Part shown: piece by piece, positions 16,871-24,732 of the stretch | Layout of the letters: each line of letters opens with the position of its first letter | Numbering within the stretch: the first letter of the stretch is position 1 | DNA from: AG41 sp035943095 | GTDB taxonomy: Bacteria > Gemmatimonadota > Gemmatimonadetes > Gemmatimonadales > GWC2-71-9 | Direction of reading: 5' to 3' | Assembly: GCA_035943095.1 (NCBI GenBank) | Contig: DASZCN010000101.1 | Location: forward strand, 1-64,000 | DNA: 64,000 nucleotides | Made by a program: the position numbers and the translations under genes | The notes under the pieces: model-generated | The model's input: only the letters and a program-made list of their open reading frames with translations | Database searches by the model: none | Told to the model about the DNA's origin: nothing

Positions 16871-17419
16871 TTACAGCTCGCCCGCCGGCTCCGGCGTGAC
16901 CTCCTTCAGGTAGCCCGACTGGCCCTTGCGGGACTTCTTCCACTTGGCGAGCAGTAGGCCCCGCTTCACGGCGCTCAAGTGGTCGAGGAACAGCACGCCA
17001 TCGAGGTGGTCGATCTCGTGCTGCACGGCCCGGGCCTTGTACCCCGCCACGTCGAGGCGGTACGGGCGGCCGTCGCGGTCGAGCGCTTCGAGCGTGACCT
17101 CGAGCGGCCGCTCCACCTCGCCATAGATCTCGGGGATAGAGAGGCAGCCCTCCTCGGCCATCTCCACGACGTCGCCCTTGTGAACGATGCGGGGGTTGAT
17201 GAGCACGAGCGGTGGCGGGTCGTCCTCGCCCACGTCGACAACGGCCACTCGCCGGGCGACGCCGATCTGATTCGCGGCGAGCCCCACGCCCTTGGCCGCT
17301 CGCATCGTTTCGAACAGGTCATCGACCAGCCGACGCGCGTCGTCGTCCACGGTAGCGACCGGGGCGGCGCGCTGCCGGAGTACCGGCGAGCCAAGCAGGT
17401 GGAGCTGGCGAACGGTCAC
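16871..17419 (-). CDS. def: Peptide deformylase
   Basis: 182 aa from the GTG at 17419 (GTGA with yajC). Removes the formyl group from nascent proteins. All three motifs are present: GVGLAANQIG (motif 1), EEGCLSIP (motif 2, metal Cys) and QHEIDHLDG (motif 3, HExxH). The C-terminal 25 residues are basic (KWKKSRKGQSGY). The ORF extending to 17809 is a shadow. Confidence 0.96.
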   Translation of the reverse strand: MTVRQLHLLGSPVLRQRAAPVATVDDDARRLVDDLFETMRAAKGVGLAANQIGVARRVAVVDVGEDDPPPLVLINPRIVHKGDVVEMAEEGCLSIPEIYGEVERPLEVTLEALDRDGRPYRLDVAGYKARAVQHEIDHLDGVLFLDHLSAVKRGLLLAKWKKSRKGQSGYLKEVTPEPAGEL

Positions 17420-17751
17420 TGCGGCTTGGGTTCGGCGGTCCGGTTCAGCACATTGGCGATGTTGGAGCGCTGCACCACGAGGCGCGACTCGGCGCTCCGG
17501 ATCGTCACCTCGTCGTCCTTCAGGTGGACCACTTCCCCGATGATGCCGCCGGAGGTGACTACCCGGTCGCCTCGCTGCAGCGACGCGAGCAGCTGGCGGT
17601 GCCGCTCCTGCTGACGACGCTGAGGGCGTATCAGCATGAAGTAGAAGATCACGATGATAGCCGCGATCTGAAACAGGAACGCCGTGATGCCGCCTCCGGC
17701 GCCCTGACCGGAGGGGGCGAACAGCAGGGCGAACGTGCCGAGCGGGGTCAT
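17416..17751 (-). CDS. yajC: Preprotein translocase accessory subunit YajC
   Basis: 111 aa from the ATG at 17751 (ATGA with tgt). One membrane helix (about 20-40, with FYFMLIRPQRRQQ after it) and a small cytoplasmic domain with LQRGDRVVTSGGIIGEVV. YajC joins SecDF in the holo-translocon. Position next to tgt and queA is the common bacterial order; secD/secF are not in the window. Confidence 0.93.
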   Translation of the reverse strand: MTPLGTFALLFAPSGQGAGGGITAFLFQIAAIIVIFYFMLIRPQRRQQERHRQLLASLQRGDRVVTSGGIIGEVVHLKDDEVTIRSAESRLVVQRSNIANVLNRTAEPKPQ

Positions 17752-18944
17752 GCGGGTCCTGGATGCAGGTAGCGGCGGCGCCATTCCGCGGCCCACGGGC
17801 CCAAGGCATTCCGCCGGATCGCGGCGCGCATTTCTTCGGCGAGCCGGATCAAGTAGCGAACGTTGTGCAACGAGAGGAGCCGGAGCCCCAGCAGCTCTTG
17901 CGCCACGAAGAGATGGCGCAGGTAGCCGCGCGAGAACGTCGTGCACGCCTCGCAATCGCATGTCTCGTCGAGCGGCCGCGGATCGTCGCGGTGCTCGGCG
18001 TTGCGGATGTTCACCGGACCATCGGGTGTGAACGCGGAGCCGTTGCGTCCGTTGCGCGTCGGCGCCACACAGTCGAACAGGTCCACGCCCCGCTCCACGG
18101 CGGCCACGAGGTCTTCGGGAAACCCCACGCCCATAAGATAACGGGGGGAGCCCGACGGCAGCCGCGGCTCCAGGGATTCGAGCACTCCATACATCTGCGG
18201 CTTTTCCTCGCCCACCGACAGGCCGCCGATGGCGAGGCCGGACCAAGGGCGCATGTCGCAAATCCGGCGCAGTCCCTCCTCCCGCAGCGCGAGGTGGACG
18301 CCGCCCTGGAGGATGGGCCAGAGGGTCTGCGGGGACGACGCTACGACGCTACGTTGTACGTCCTCTCTCGGCGGGCTCTTATGACGTACCGCCGTAGCGT
18401 TGTTAGACGCCTTGAGTTCCTCATGCCGTTTCCCGCACCGGTCCAGCCACCGCAGCGTCCGCTCCAAGGCGTCCCTGGCGGTCGCGACGTCCGCGCCACC
18501 CGGCACCACATGGTCGAACGCCATCGCGACGTCGGCGCCGAGCGTCCATTGAATCTCGGTGGCACGCTCGGGCGTGAGCGTGCGCCGGCTGCCATCGACG
18601 TGACTCTGGAACTCGACCCCGTCCTCGCTCACGCGACGGAAGCCCTCGAGTGAGAACACCTGGAAGCCCCCCGAGTCGGTGAGGAGGGGCCGGTCCCACG
18701 CCATGAAGCGATGTAGGCCGCCGAGCTTCTCGATCACCTGCTCGCCAGGGCGCACGTGGAGGTGGTACGTGTTGGCGAGCACGAGGCCCGCGCCCACTGC
18801 CCTCAGATCGTTCGGCGAGAGCGCGCGCACCGTGCCTTGGGTTCCCACCGGCATGAACGCCGGCGTCTCGACGACGCCATGAGGGAGGGAGAGGGTACCC
18901 ACGCGTGCGGCGCCGCTCTGCGCCTCTACCGTGAAATCAAACAT
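17748..18944 (-). CDS. tgt: Queuine tRNA-ribosyltransferase with a repeat-derived insert
   Basis: 398 aa from the ATG at 18944. Exchanges guanine-34 for preQ1 in tRNAs with GUN anticodons. Nucleophile and binding motifs are seen: PVGTQGTVRAL, TDSGGFQVFSL, AIGGLSVGE, DLFDCVAPTRNGRNG, and zinc ligands in CDCEAC plus a later His. Between RCGKRHEEL and TLWPILQGG there are about 20 extra residues compared with ordinary Tgt; they are encoded by an inverted-repeat element (18335-18406). The insert sits in a surface-exposed helix-loop region, so the enzyme may remain active. Two bases separate it from queA. Confidence 0.94.
   Translation of the reverse strand: MFDFTVEAQSGAARVGTLSLPHGVVETPAFMPVGTQGTVRALSPNDLRAVGAGLVLANTYHLHVRPGEQVIEKLGGLHRFMAWDRPLLTDSGGFQVFSLEGFRRVSEDGVEFQSHVDGSRRTLTPERATEIQWTLGADVAMAFDHVVPGGADVATARDALERTLRWLDRCGKRHEELKASNNATAVRHKSPPREDVQRSVVASSPQTLWPILQGGVHLALREEGLRRICDMRPWSGLAIGGLSVGEEKPQMYGVLESLEPRLPSGSPRYLMGVGFPEDLVAAVERGVDLFDCVAPTRNGRNGSAFTPDGPVNIRNAEHRDDPRPLDETCDCEACTTFSRGYLRHLFVAQELLGLRLLSLHNVRYLIRLAEEMRAAIRRNALGPWAAEWRRRYLHPGPA
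18335..18406. repeat. Palindromic octamer element inserted in tgt
   Basis: Two tandem ACGACGCT octamers (18335-18350) run into an arm that pairs with 18383-18400 (shared cores ACGCTACG and GTACGTC). The element is in frame and accounts for the extra residues in Tgt. Its octamer has the same ACGACNNN form as the repeat at 41.7 kb. Confidence 0.7.
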
Positions 18945-18946
18945 GA

Positions 18947-19972
18947 CTAGAGGATCGCCATTGCATCGCCGTAACTGTAGAACCGGTACCCTCGCTCCAC
19001 CGCCTCCCGATACGCCGCCATCACTTGATCGTAGCCTCCGAACGCGCACACCAACATGAGGAGGGTCGAGCGGGGCAGGTGGAAATTGGTGAGCAGTCGA
19101 TCCACCGAGCGAAAGGCGTACGGAGGATGAATGAAGAGGGCGGTGTCTCCCCCGCCTGGCCCGATGGTCCCGTCGGGCCGCGCAACGGTTTCGAGCGTCC
19201 GCACGACGGTAGTGCCCACGGCCCAAACCCGCCCGCCCGCTCCCCGTCTTGCATTGATCGAGGCCGCCGCCTCGGCACTCACCGCGTAGGCTTCGGCGTG
19301 CATCGCATGGCGCGCGAGGTCGTCCGCCTCCACGGGCTTGAACGTGCCCGGCCCGACGTGCAGGTCCAGCTCGGCGAGGGCGACGCCGCGCGCTCGCAGC
19401 CGGTGCAGAATGTCCGGTGTGAAGTGCAATCCGGCCGTAGGGGCGGCGACGCTGCCGTCGTGTGCGGCGTATACCGTCTGGTACCGCTCGCGGTCCTCGG
19501 GTTGCGGAGCGCGCCGGATGTACGGGGGCAGGGGCACCTCCCCGTATTTGGCGAGCGTCGCGGCGGCGTCGAGGCTGCCGACGAATTTCACGCGGCGCAA
19601 TCCACCGCCGAGCTGCTCCACGATCTCGACCGCGCTGTCGTTGCCAAACCGGAGCCGCCTTCCGGGCTTGAGCTTCCCGCCAGGGTGCCCCATCGCGAGC
19701 CACGTGCCGTCCGGCAGCGGGCGCACGAGCAGGAGCTCCGCCGGGGCCCCGGTTTCTCTGTTTCCGTGTAGCCGCGCAGGGATCACGCGCGACACGTTGA
19801 GGACGACGACGTCCTGCGGGTCCACCAGATCCACGATGGCACCAAAATCGAGATGCCGCAGTGTCCCGGTCGCGCGATCCAGCACGAGCAGACGGCTCCC
19901 GGCACGATCGGGGAGGGGGTATTGGGCGATGAGCGCGGGGGGAAAGGAGTAATCGAAGTCGGAGGCGCGCAT
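18947..19972 (-). CDS. queA: S-adenosylmethionine:tRNA ribosyltransferase-isomerase
   Basis: 341 aa from the ATG at 19972 (MRASDFDYSFP), which matches the family N terminus. QueA adds the epoxycyclopentane ring from SAM to preQ1-tRNA. Landmarks: FDYSFPPALIAQYPL, GSVAAPTAGLHFT, LHVGPGTFKPV, and NFHLPRSTLLMLVCAF. The frame stays open upstream through a long hairpin (19979-20056), but those codons are repeat-derived and are not counted. No clear Shine-Dalgarno precedes the ATG, so translation may depend on folding of that leader. Confidence 0.95.
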   Translation of the reverse strand: MRASDFDYSFPPALIAQYPLPDRAGSRLLVLDRATGTLRHLDFGAIVDLVDPQDVVVLNVSRVIPARLHGNRETGAPAELLLVRPLPDGTWLAMGHPGGKLKPGRRLRFGNDSAVEIVEQLGGGLRRVKFVGSLDAAATLAKYGEVPLPPYIRRAPQPEDRERYQTVYAAHDGSVAAPTAGLHFTPDILHRLRARGVALAELDLHVGPGTFKPVEADDLARHAMHAEAYAVSAEAAASINARRGAGGRVWAVGTTVVRTLETVARPDGTIGPGGGDTALFIHPPYAFRSVDRLLTNFHLPRSTLLMLVCAFGGYDQVMAAYREAVERGYRFYSYGDAMAIL

Positions 19973-19978
19973 CGGGCG

Positions 19979-20056
19979 ATTGCGGATTTCGGATTGTGGA
20001 TTGCGGATTGGAAGGTCGGACGTCGAATCCGCAATCCGCATTCCGCAATCCGCAAT
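19979..20056. repeat. Long inverted repeat of heptamers between ruvB and queA
   Basis: Two 31-bp arms (19979-20009 and 20026-20056) match in 28 of 31 positions as inverted repeats around a 16-bp loop. Each arm is itself a tandem of the heptamer GGATTGC. In RNA this would be a very stable hairpin just upstream of the queA start, inside the long operon. Confidence 0.85.
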
Positions 20057-20059
20057 TGT

Positions 20060-21097
20060 CTAGCTGTCAAACATCGTCGGCTGTTCAGCGCTCCGGGGTG
20101 GCGTGAATCCAAAATGTTTATACGCCCCCGTCGTGGCGCACCGGCCGCGCGGCGTGCGGGCGAGGAACCCCTGCTGCATCAGGAACGGCTCGTACACCTC
20201 TTCGAGCGTGCCCGGATCCTCGCCGACGGCGGCGGCGATGGTGGTGAGGCCCACGGGACCGCCTTCGAACTGCTCGATGATGGTCTTCAGGATGCGGCCG
20301 TCCATGTCGTCGAGGCCGAACTCGTCGACGTCGAGCCGCTTTAGTGCTTCGGCGGCCACCTGTGCGGTGATCTTGCCGCCCGCTCGCACCTGGGCGTAGT
20401 CGCGCACGCGCTTGAGCAGCCGGTTCGCGACACGTGGCGTCCCCCGGCTGCGGCGGGCGATCTCGGCGATCCCTGCGACATCGGTAGGAACCTCGAGGAT
20501 CCCCGCCGAGCGCGCGATGATCTGTGCGAGGTCGTCGGGCGGATAATAGGAGAGCCGCTCCACGAGGCCGAAGCGTGCGCGCATCGGAGGTGTGAGCAGC
20601 CCGAAGCGCGTGGTCGCGCCGATCAGCGTGAATCGCTCGAGGGCCATGGGGATGGTCTGCGCGTGCGCGCCATCGGCGATACGGACGTCCACCCGGTAGT
20701 CCTCCATGGCCGGATAGAGAAACTCCTCGAGGGCGGGCCGGAGGCGGTGTACCTCGTCGATGAACAAGATGTCCCCGGCCTTGAGCGAGGTGAGCATGCC
20801 GACCAGGTCCCCGGGCCGCTCGAGCACGGGGCCCGACGTCGTCCGGATATTGACGCCGAGCTCTCTCGCCATGAGGAGTGCGAGCGTCGTCTTGCCGAGC
20901 CCCGGAGGGCCGAAGAAGAGGGCGTGGTCGAGCGGCTCGTGGCGCTGCTTCGCGGCATCGATCGCGATCTGCAGGGATTCCTTCACCTTGGCCTGGCCGA
21001 CGAACTCGTCGAGGCGAGAGGGGCGGAGGGCGGCGTCGGTCAGGCGCTCGTCGGGGAGCGCTTCGGGGGTGGTGACCTGCGCGCGCGCCTCCTTCAC
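20060..21097 (-). CDS. ruvB: Holliday junction branch migration ATPase RuvB
   Basis: 345 aa from the GTG at 21097 (GTGA with the zinc-ribbon gene). AAA+ motor that drives branch migration with RuvA. Walker A GPPGLGKTT, Walker B FIDEVHRL, sensor GATTRFGLL, and arginine-finger region RARFGLVERL are all present; the C-terminal winged helix includes EEVYEPFLMQQGFLARTPRGR. Full length. Confidence 0.97.
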   Translation of the reverse strand: MKEARAQVTTPEALPDERLTDAALRPSRLDEFVGQAKVKESLQIAIDAAKQRHEPLDHALFFGPPGLGKTTLALLMARELGVNIRTTSGPVLERPGDLVGMLTSLKAGDILFIDEVHRLRPALEEFLYPAMEDYRVDVRIADGAHAQTIPMALERFTLIGATTRFGLLTPPMRARFGLVERLSYYPPDDLAQIIARSAGILEVPTDVAGIAEIARRSRGTPRVANRLLKRVRDYAQVRAGGKITAQVAAEALKRLDVDEFGLDDMDGRILKTIIEQFEGGPVGLTTIAAAVGEDPGTLEEVYEPFLMQQGFLARTPRGRCATTGAYKHFGFTPPRSAEQPTMFDS

Positions 21098-21276
21098 GCG
21101 GCTTTCCCCACCGGGCGTGCGCGCCACCGCACCGGCCGCGTGTCGCGCTCGAGTGCGTGCGCGGTGTGGCACGTGACGCATTCGTCCATCGCTCGCGTTG
21201 CTCCGTCTGGGACGAGCATGCGGTTGGTCGAGCCGCAGCGCGTGCAGATCCACTCGGCCGTCGTCGCCATGGTCAT
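21094..21276 (-). CDS. Small zinc-ribbon protein between ruvA and ruvB (60 aa)
   Basis: ATG at 21276 overlaps the ruvA stop and the stop overlaps the ruvB GTG, so translation is coupled on both sides. Two CxxC pairs (CTRCGS and CVTCHT, 22 residues apart) make a single zinc ribbon; the tail is basic (PVRWRARPVGK). The family is unknown. The tight placement inside ruvCAB suggests a role near DNA or the Ruv complex, but that is inference. Confidence 0.65.
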   Translation of the reverse strand: MTMATTAEWICTRCGSTNRMLVPDGATRAMDECVTCHTAHALERDTRPVRWRARPVGKAA

Positions 21277-21881
21277 CCCTGCGTGAGAAGTTGTAGCGCC
21301 CGGCGCACCAGCCCCTCCGTGTCGCCTGCGGCGTTGCCGCCGCCATCCGCCGCGAGTGCCTGCCGCAGCGCGCGGTCCGCCTCGACGGTGGAGTAGCCGA
21401 GCCGCTCGAGCGCGTGCAACGCGGCCTCCGAGGCGCCTCCGCCCGCCGGTTGAGCAAGACCGGCGGCCTCCTCAAACTCGCCGAGCTTGTCGGCCAGTTC
21501 AAGCGCCAGGCGCTCGGCCGTCTTCTTGCCGATGCCCGGCACCGACGCGAGGAGGGCGATGTTGCGCTCCTTCACCGCCCGCACTCCCCGCTCCACCCCC
21601 AGGGCCGACACGAGCGCGATGGCGATCTTGGGACCGATGCCCGTCACGCCAATGAGCCGCTGGAAGAAACGTCGTCCGGTTTCGTTCTCGAATCCGTACA
21701 GCGCCCAACCGTCTTCCCGCACCACGAGCTCGGTCGCGAGGCTCACGGCCGCCCCCACAGCGGGGAGTCGCTCCATCACACCGAGGGGGACGACGACTTC
21801 GTAGCCCACGCCCCCCGACGTGTCGATCATCACGCGATCGGCGTCCTTGGCAGTGAGCCGTCCCGAAACCCGGGCGATCAC
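21273..21881 (-). CDS. ruvA: Holliday junction DNA-binding protein RuvA
   Basis: 202 aa from the GTG at 21881 (GTGA with ruvC). Tetrameric clamp on the four-way junction. N-terminal OB fold (1-62), two helix-hairpin-helix motifs (LIGVTGIGPKIAIALVSAL and LLASVPGIGKKTAERLALEL), a flexible linker around 145-155, and the C-terminal domain III (ALHALERLGYSTVEADRAL) that contacts RuvB. Confidence 0.96.
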   Translation of the reverse strand: MIARVSGRLTAKDADRVMIDTSGGVGYEVVVPLGVMERLPAVGAAVSLATELVVREDGWALYGFENETGRRFFQRLIGVTGIGPKIAIALVSALGVERGVRAVKERNIALLASVPGIGKKTAERLALELADKLGEFEEAAGLAQPAGGGASEAALHALERLGYSTVEADRALRQALAADGGGNAAGDTEGLVRRALQLLTQG

Positions 21882-22354
21882 GAGCGGAGCATGTGTGCGA
21901 GCGCCACGGCCACGCCGTCCGCGGCGTCGGCCGGCCTCGGCGCCTCCTTCAGGTGGAGCAGGTGAGCGACCACGCTGCCGACCTGCGTCTTGGCTGCGCC
22001 CCCGGCGCCCACCACCGTCTTTTTCACCGTCGCGGGCGGGTATTCCGCGATGGTGATCCCCGCCTGCTCGGCGGCGAGCAGAATGACGCCCCGCGCGTGA
22101 CCCAACACCAGCGTTGTATGGACGTTCTTGTGGTAGAACGCGTTCTCGAGCGCGAGCACGGCCGGCCGGTGGCGCGCGATCAAGTCCGCGATATGGGCGT
22201 GGAGCTCGCGCAGGCGGCGGGGCAAGGGGCTCCGCCCGGAGAAACGGATCACGCCGCACTCGACCAGCCGACCCATCCCGGAGGCGCCGTTCCCCGATTC
22301 GATCACGCCGTAGCCGGTGACCGACGTCCCGGGGTCGACGCCCAGCACCCTCAC
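21878..22354 (-). CDS. ruvC: Holliday junction resolvase RuvC
   Basis: 158 aa. RNase H-like fold with acidic catalytic residues in GVDPGTSVTGYG (first Asp), ALENAFYHKN (Glu), and the final pair in DAADGVAVAL. The KTVVGAGGAAKTQV segment is the conserved DNA-contact loop. One base separates it from yebC upstream; the order yebC-ruvC-ruvA-ruvB is common in bacteria. Confidence 0.96.
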   Translation of the reverse strand: MRVLGVDPGTSVTGYGVIESGNGASGMGRLVECGVIRFSGRSPLPRRLRELHAHIADLIARHRPAVLALENAFYHKNVHTTLVLGHARGVILLAAEQAGITIAEYPPATVKKTVVGAGGAAKTQVGSVVAHLLHLKEAPRPADAADGVAVALAHMLRS

Positions 22355-22355
22355 G

Positions 22356-23105
22356 CTAGGCCGTCGCCGCCGCCAGCGCCTCGGCGTCGATGTCGAAGTT
22401 CGCGGAAACCCTCGCGACGTCGTCCATCTCTTCCAGCGCTTCGATGAGCTGGAGCAATCGTTTCGCGTCCTTGCCGTCCACCTTCACGGTGCTCTTGGGG
22501 ATCATCGCGATCTCGGCGGTCTGGGTCGGGATCTGCTTGCCCTTGAGCCGCTCCGTAATCTGATGCAGCTGGTGCACCGGACCAGTAATAAGGAAGGCGT
22601 CGCCGTCGCGTACCATGTCCTCCGCTCCCGCATCGAGCGCCACCTCCATGACCGCGTCCTCGGCGGCGCGGCCGGCATCCACCGTGACCTGCGCCTTGCG
22701 GTCGAACATCCACGCGACGGAATTCGCCGCCCCGAGATTTCCTCCGTGACGTTGGAACACGTTGCGGATCTCGGCGACGGTACGGTTGGCGTTGTCGGTC
22801 GTCGCCTCGATGAAGATGGCCGCGCCCCCGGGCCCGTAGCCCTCGTAGGTGACCTCCTCGTACGTCACCCCCTCGAGCTCCCCGGTTCCTTTCTTCACGG
22901 CCCGCTCGATATTGTCGAGCGGCATGTTCTCGGTCTTGGCCGCGTCGATCGCCGTGCGGAGCCGGGCGTTGCCGCCGGGATCGCCTCCTCCCTGCTTGGC
23001 GGCGATCGTGATCTCACGGATGAGCTTGGTGAAGAGCGCGCCACGCCGCGCGTCGGTGACGGCCTTCTTCCGCTTGATCTGCTTCCATTTGCTGTGGCCG
23101 GCCAT
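22356..23105 (-). CDS. yebC: YebC/PmpR/TACO1-family protein
   Basis: 249 aa from the ATG at 23105, giving the family start MAGHSKWKQIKRKKAVTD (an ATG two codons upstream is also in frame). Features: GNARLRTAIDAAKTENMP, NIERAVKKGTGE, YEGYGPGGAAIFIEATTDN and the C-terminal LIEALEEMDDVARVSANF. Recent work ties the family to translation, relieving ribosome stalling at proline runs; older annotations call it a transcriptional regulator. Confidence 0.95.
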   Translation of the reverse strand: MAGHSKWKQIKRKKAVTDARRGALFTKLIREITIAAKQGGGDPGGNARLRTAIDAAKTENMPLDNIERAVKKGTGELEGVTYEEVTYEGYGPGGAAIFIEATTDNANRTVAEIRNVFQRHGGNLGAANSVAWMFDRKAQVTVDAGRAAEDAVMEVALDAGAEDMVRDGDAFLITGPVHQLHQITERLKGKQIPTQTAEIAMIPKSTVKVDGKDAKRLLQLIEALEEMDDVARVSANFDIDAEALAAATA

Positions 23106-23111
23106 GGGCAC

Positions 23112-23147
23112 CCAAGTCCAAAGTCTACGGCCTACAACTTACCACTT
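23112..23147. repeat. Degenerate heptamer array between the DnaB-like gene and yebC
   Basis: Read on the minus strand it is about five 7-bp units close to GTAGRCT/GTAAGTT. It fills the whole spacer between the two genes and has much lower GC than the flanks. Same class as the other short-unit arrays in the window. Confidence 0.5.
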
Positions 23148-24020
23148 TCATCTATCCGGATCGAGCATGTCCTCGAACCGCATCCATCGCCGATAGAAAT
23201 ACAAGTCGACGAATCCCGTCGGCCCATTCCGGTTCTTCAATACGATAAGCTCGGTCGCTCCCTCCACGCCGTGGCCCGGGTTGTACATCTCTTCGCGGTA
23301 GATGCCGAGGATCACGTCGGCGTGCTGCTTGATGGCGCCGAGGTGCCCGAAGTCGTCGAGCGACGGCCGCGCGTTGGGGCGTTTGGCGTCGAAGCGCGGG
23401 AGCTGTGACACCACGACGAGCGCCACACGGCGCTCGATCGCCAGGGCCTTGAGCCGTTGGAGCACGAGGGCGAGATCTTCGTCCTGTGTCGAGCGCGGGA
23501 CGCCGCGGGGCGACGGTACCAGCTGCAGGTAATCCACGACCACCAGTCCGAGCTGCGCGAGGGGATCGAGCCGCTCCGCGGTCGTCTCGAAGTCCCGCGC
23601 CGCGAGGGGGAGAGGGGAGAGCGGCAAGCCTCGCAGCCGCACCGCGGCGCCACCGATTCCGGCGCGCGTCTGGTCGTTGAGCTTCGCGGTGCGGAGCTCG
23701 TCCACGGCCACCCGCCCTTCGATCGCGAGCGCACGCTCCATGAGACGCTCATCGTCCATTTCGCCCGAGAAGAGCGCTACGCCGGTCCCCTGCTGCGCCG
23801 TCCGGAGGGCCAGTCCGAGTGCGAGGGCCGACTTGCCGGAGCCCACGTCCCCTCCCAGGACTACGAGGTCCCGTCTGCGCAGGCCGCCGCCCAGCATGCG
23901 GTCGATCGACGGAAACCCCGTGGGCACCGTGTCGCCCGAGACCTCGCCGGGACGTTGCTGATCCACGCGCTCGACCAGCGCCTCGACCGATGGGCGCTTC
24001 GGAAAACGGCGCGGGGTCAT
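23148..24020 (-). CDS. DnaB C-terminal-like (RecA/SF4) ATPase without primase-binding domain
   Basis: 290 aa from the ATG at 24020. RecA-type core of the DnaB_C family: TGFPSIDRMLGGGLRRRDLV, Walker A GGDVGSGKSALAL (about residue 68), Walker B LVVVDYLQLV, the VVSQLPR motif and the H4-like region with GAIKQHADVILGIYRE. Replicative DnaB has an extra N-terminal helical domain of about 150 aa that is absent here, so this is a helicase-core paralogue rather than the replicative helicase itself. It lies upstream of yebC-ruvCAB, which hints at a DNA repair setting. Confidence 0.8.
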   Translation of the reverse strand: MTPRRFPKRPSVEALVERVDQQRPGEVSGDTVPTGFPSIDRMLGGGLRRRDLVVLGGDVGSGKSALALGLALRTAQQGTGVALFSGEMDDERLMERALAIEGRVAVDELRTAKLNDQTRAGIGGAAVRLRGLPLSPLPLAARDFETTAERLDPLAQLGLVVVDYLQLVPSPRGVPRSTQDEDLALVLQRLKALAIERRVALVVVSQLPRFDAKRPNARPSLDDFGHLGAIKQHADVILGIYREEMYNPGHGVEGATELIVLKNRNGPTGFVDLYFYRRWMRFEDMLDPDR

Positions 24021-24024
24021 CGGC

Positions 24025-24684
24025 TCAGAGCGCCACCGCGACCGCCGCCCACCGTTCGCCGCCCACTCCGGACGCCCGCATCGCGACTTCGGCGACGAGA
24101 TGGCGGCCATGGAGCGCGAGGTCGGCCCGGCTCAAACGGTCGCGCAATGTGGCGACCGTCAGGGGCTGGCCAGCGACAATCAACAGGAGATAGCGGCTCG
24201 CCGGAGGCGTGAGCGGCTTGGTGAGGGGCTCGGTGGAGGAAACAGGGCAGTAGCTGGGGTGGTCTGGATCGGACGTGGCGCAAAGCTCCTGCGGGAGGTG
24301 CCCGAGCCGCTCGACGCGAGTGGGCACGCCGCGCTCCAAACCCGGCGGTAGCGCCGCGACCACGTCCACCGGCACGCTGTCCGCCGGCGGCATCGCCCGC
24401 AGCGCGAGCCTATGGGTACCTGCCGCGAGCTGGGCGGGTTTGGGCTCCGCGGTCGCGAATCGGAGCGTCACACGTCCGTCCTCGACCTCGAGCAGCGTGA
24501 CGAACGCCGCCCGGGCGAGCTCCACCGTCACGCTATCGGGGACGCCGGGCTTGGCCGCGAGCGGTGTGATGCGAGGGGCGTAACTCAGATCGGGCCCGAG
24601 CACGTTCAGGGGCTGTGGATGGGCACAGCCGATCCATGGTAGGCACGCTGCGTAGGCGACGAACCGAACCAAATGTCCCCGCAT
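24025..24684 (-). CDS. Hypothetical lipoprotein
   Basis: 219 aa with a lipoprotein signal: short basic start, hydrophobic AYAACLPW and a lipobox ending in IGC near residue 20. After the cysteine, a beta-rich region around 45-115 (TVELARAAFVTLLEVEDGRVTL) resembles DUF4384-like domains, but I do not recognise the family. Ends with a Ser/Ala/Val-rich strand region. Translation likely uses the purine-rich GGGGAG sequence supplied by the repeat at 24688-24709. Likely outer-membrane facing the periplasm. Confidence 0.6.
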   Translation of the reverse strand: MRGHLVRFVAYAACLPWIGCAHPQPLNVLGPDLSYAPRITPLAAKPGVPDSVTVELARAAFVTLLEVEDGRVTLRFATAEPKPAQLAAGTHRLALRAMPPADSVPVDVVAALPPGLERGVPTRVERLGHLPQELCATSDPDHPSYCPVSSTEPLTKPLTPPASRYLLLIVAGQPLTVATLRDRLSRADLALHGRHLVAEVAMRASGVGGERWAAVAVAL

Positions 24685-24687
24685 AGT

Positions 24688-24709
24688 CCCTCTCCCCTCT
24701 CCCCTCTCG
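24688..24709. repeat. CCCTCTC heptamer array upstream of the lipoprotein gene
   Basis: Three copies of a 7-bp CCCTCTC unit, followed by looser CTCCCTG copies to about 24735. On the coding (minus) strand the array reads GAGGGGA, a strong Shine-Dalgarno-like sequence directly before the ATG at 24684, so the repeat may have been recruited as ribosome binding site. Confidence 0.6.
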
Positions 24710-24732
24710 ATGCTTCTCGCTCCCTGCTCCCT

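Noticed and set aside
18335..20056. CRISPR array
   Set aside because: Units are 7-8 bp without spacers of constant length; no cas genes.
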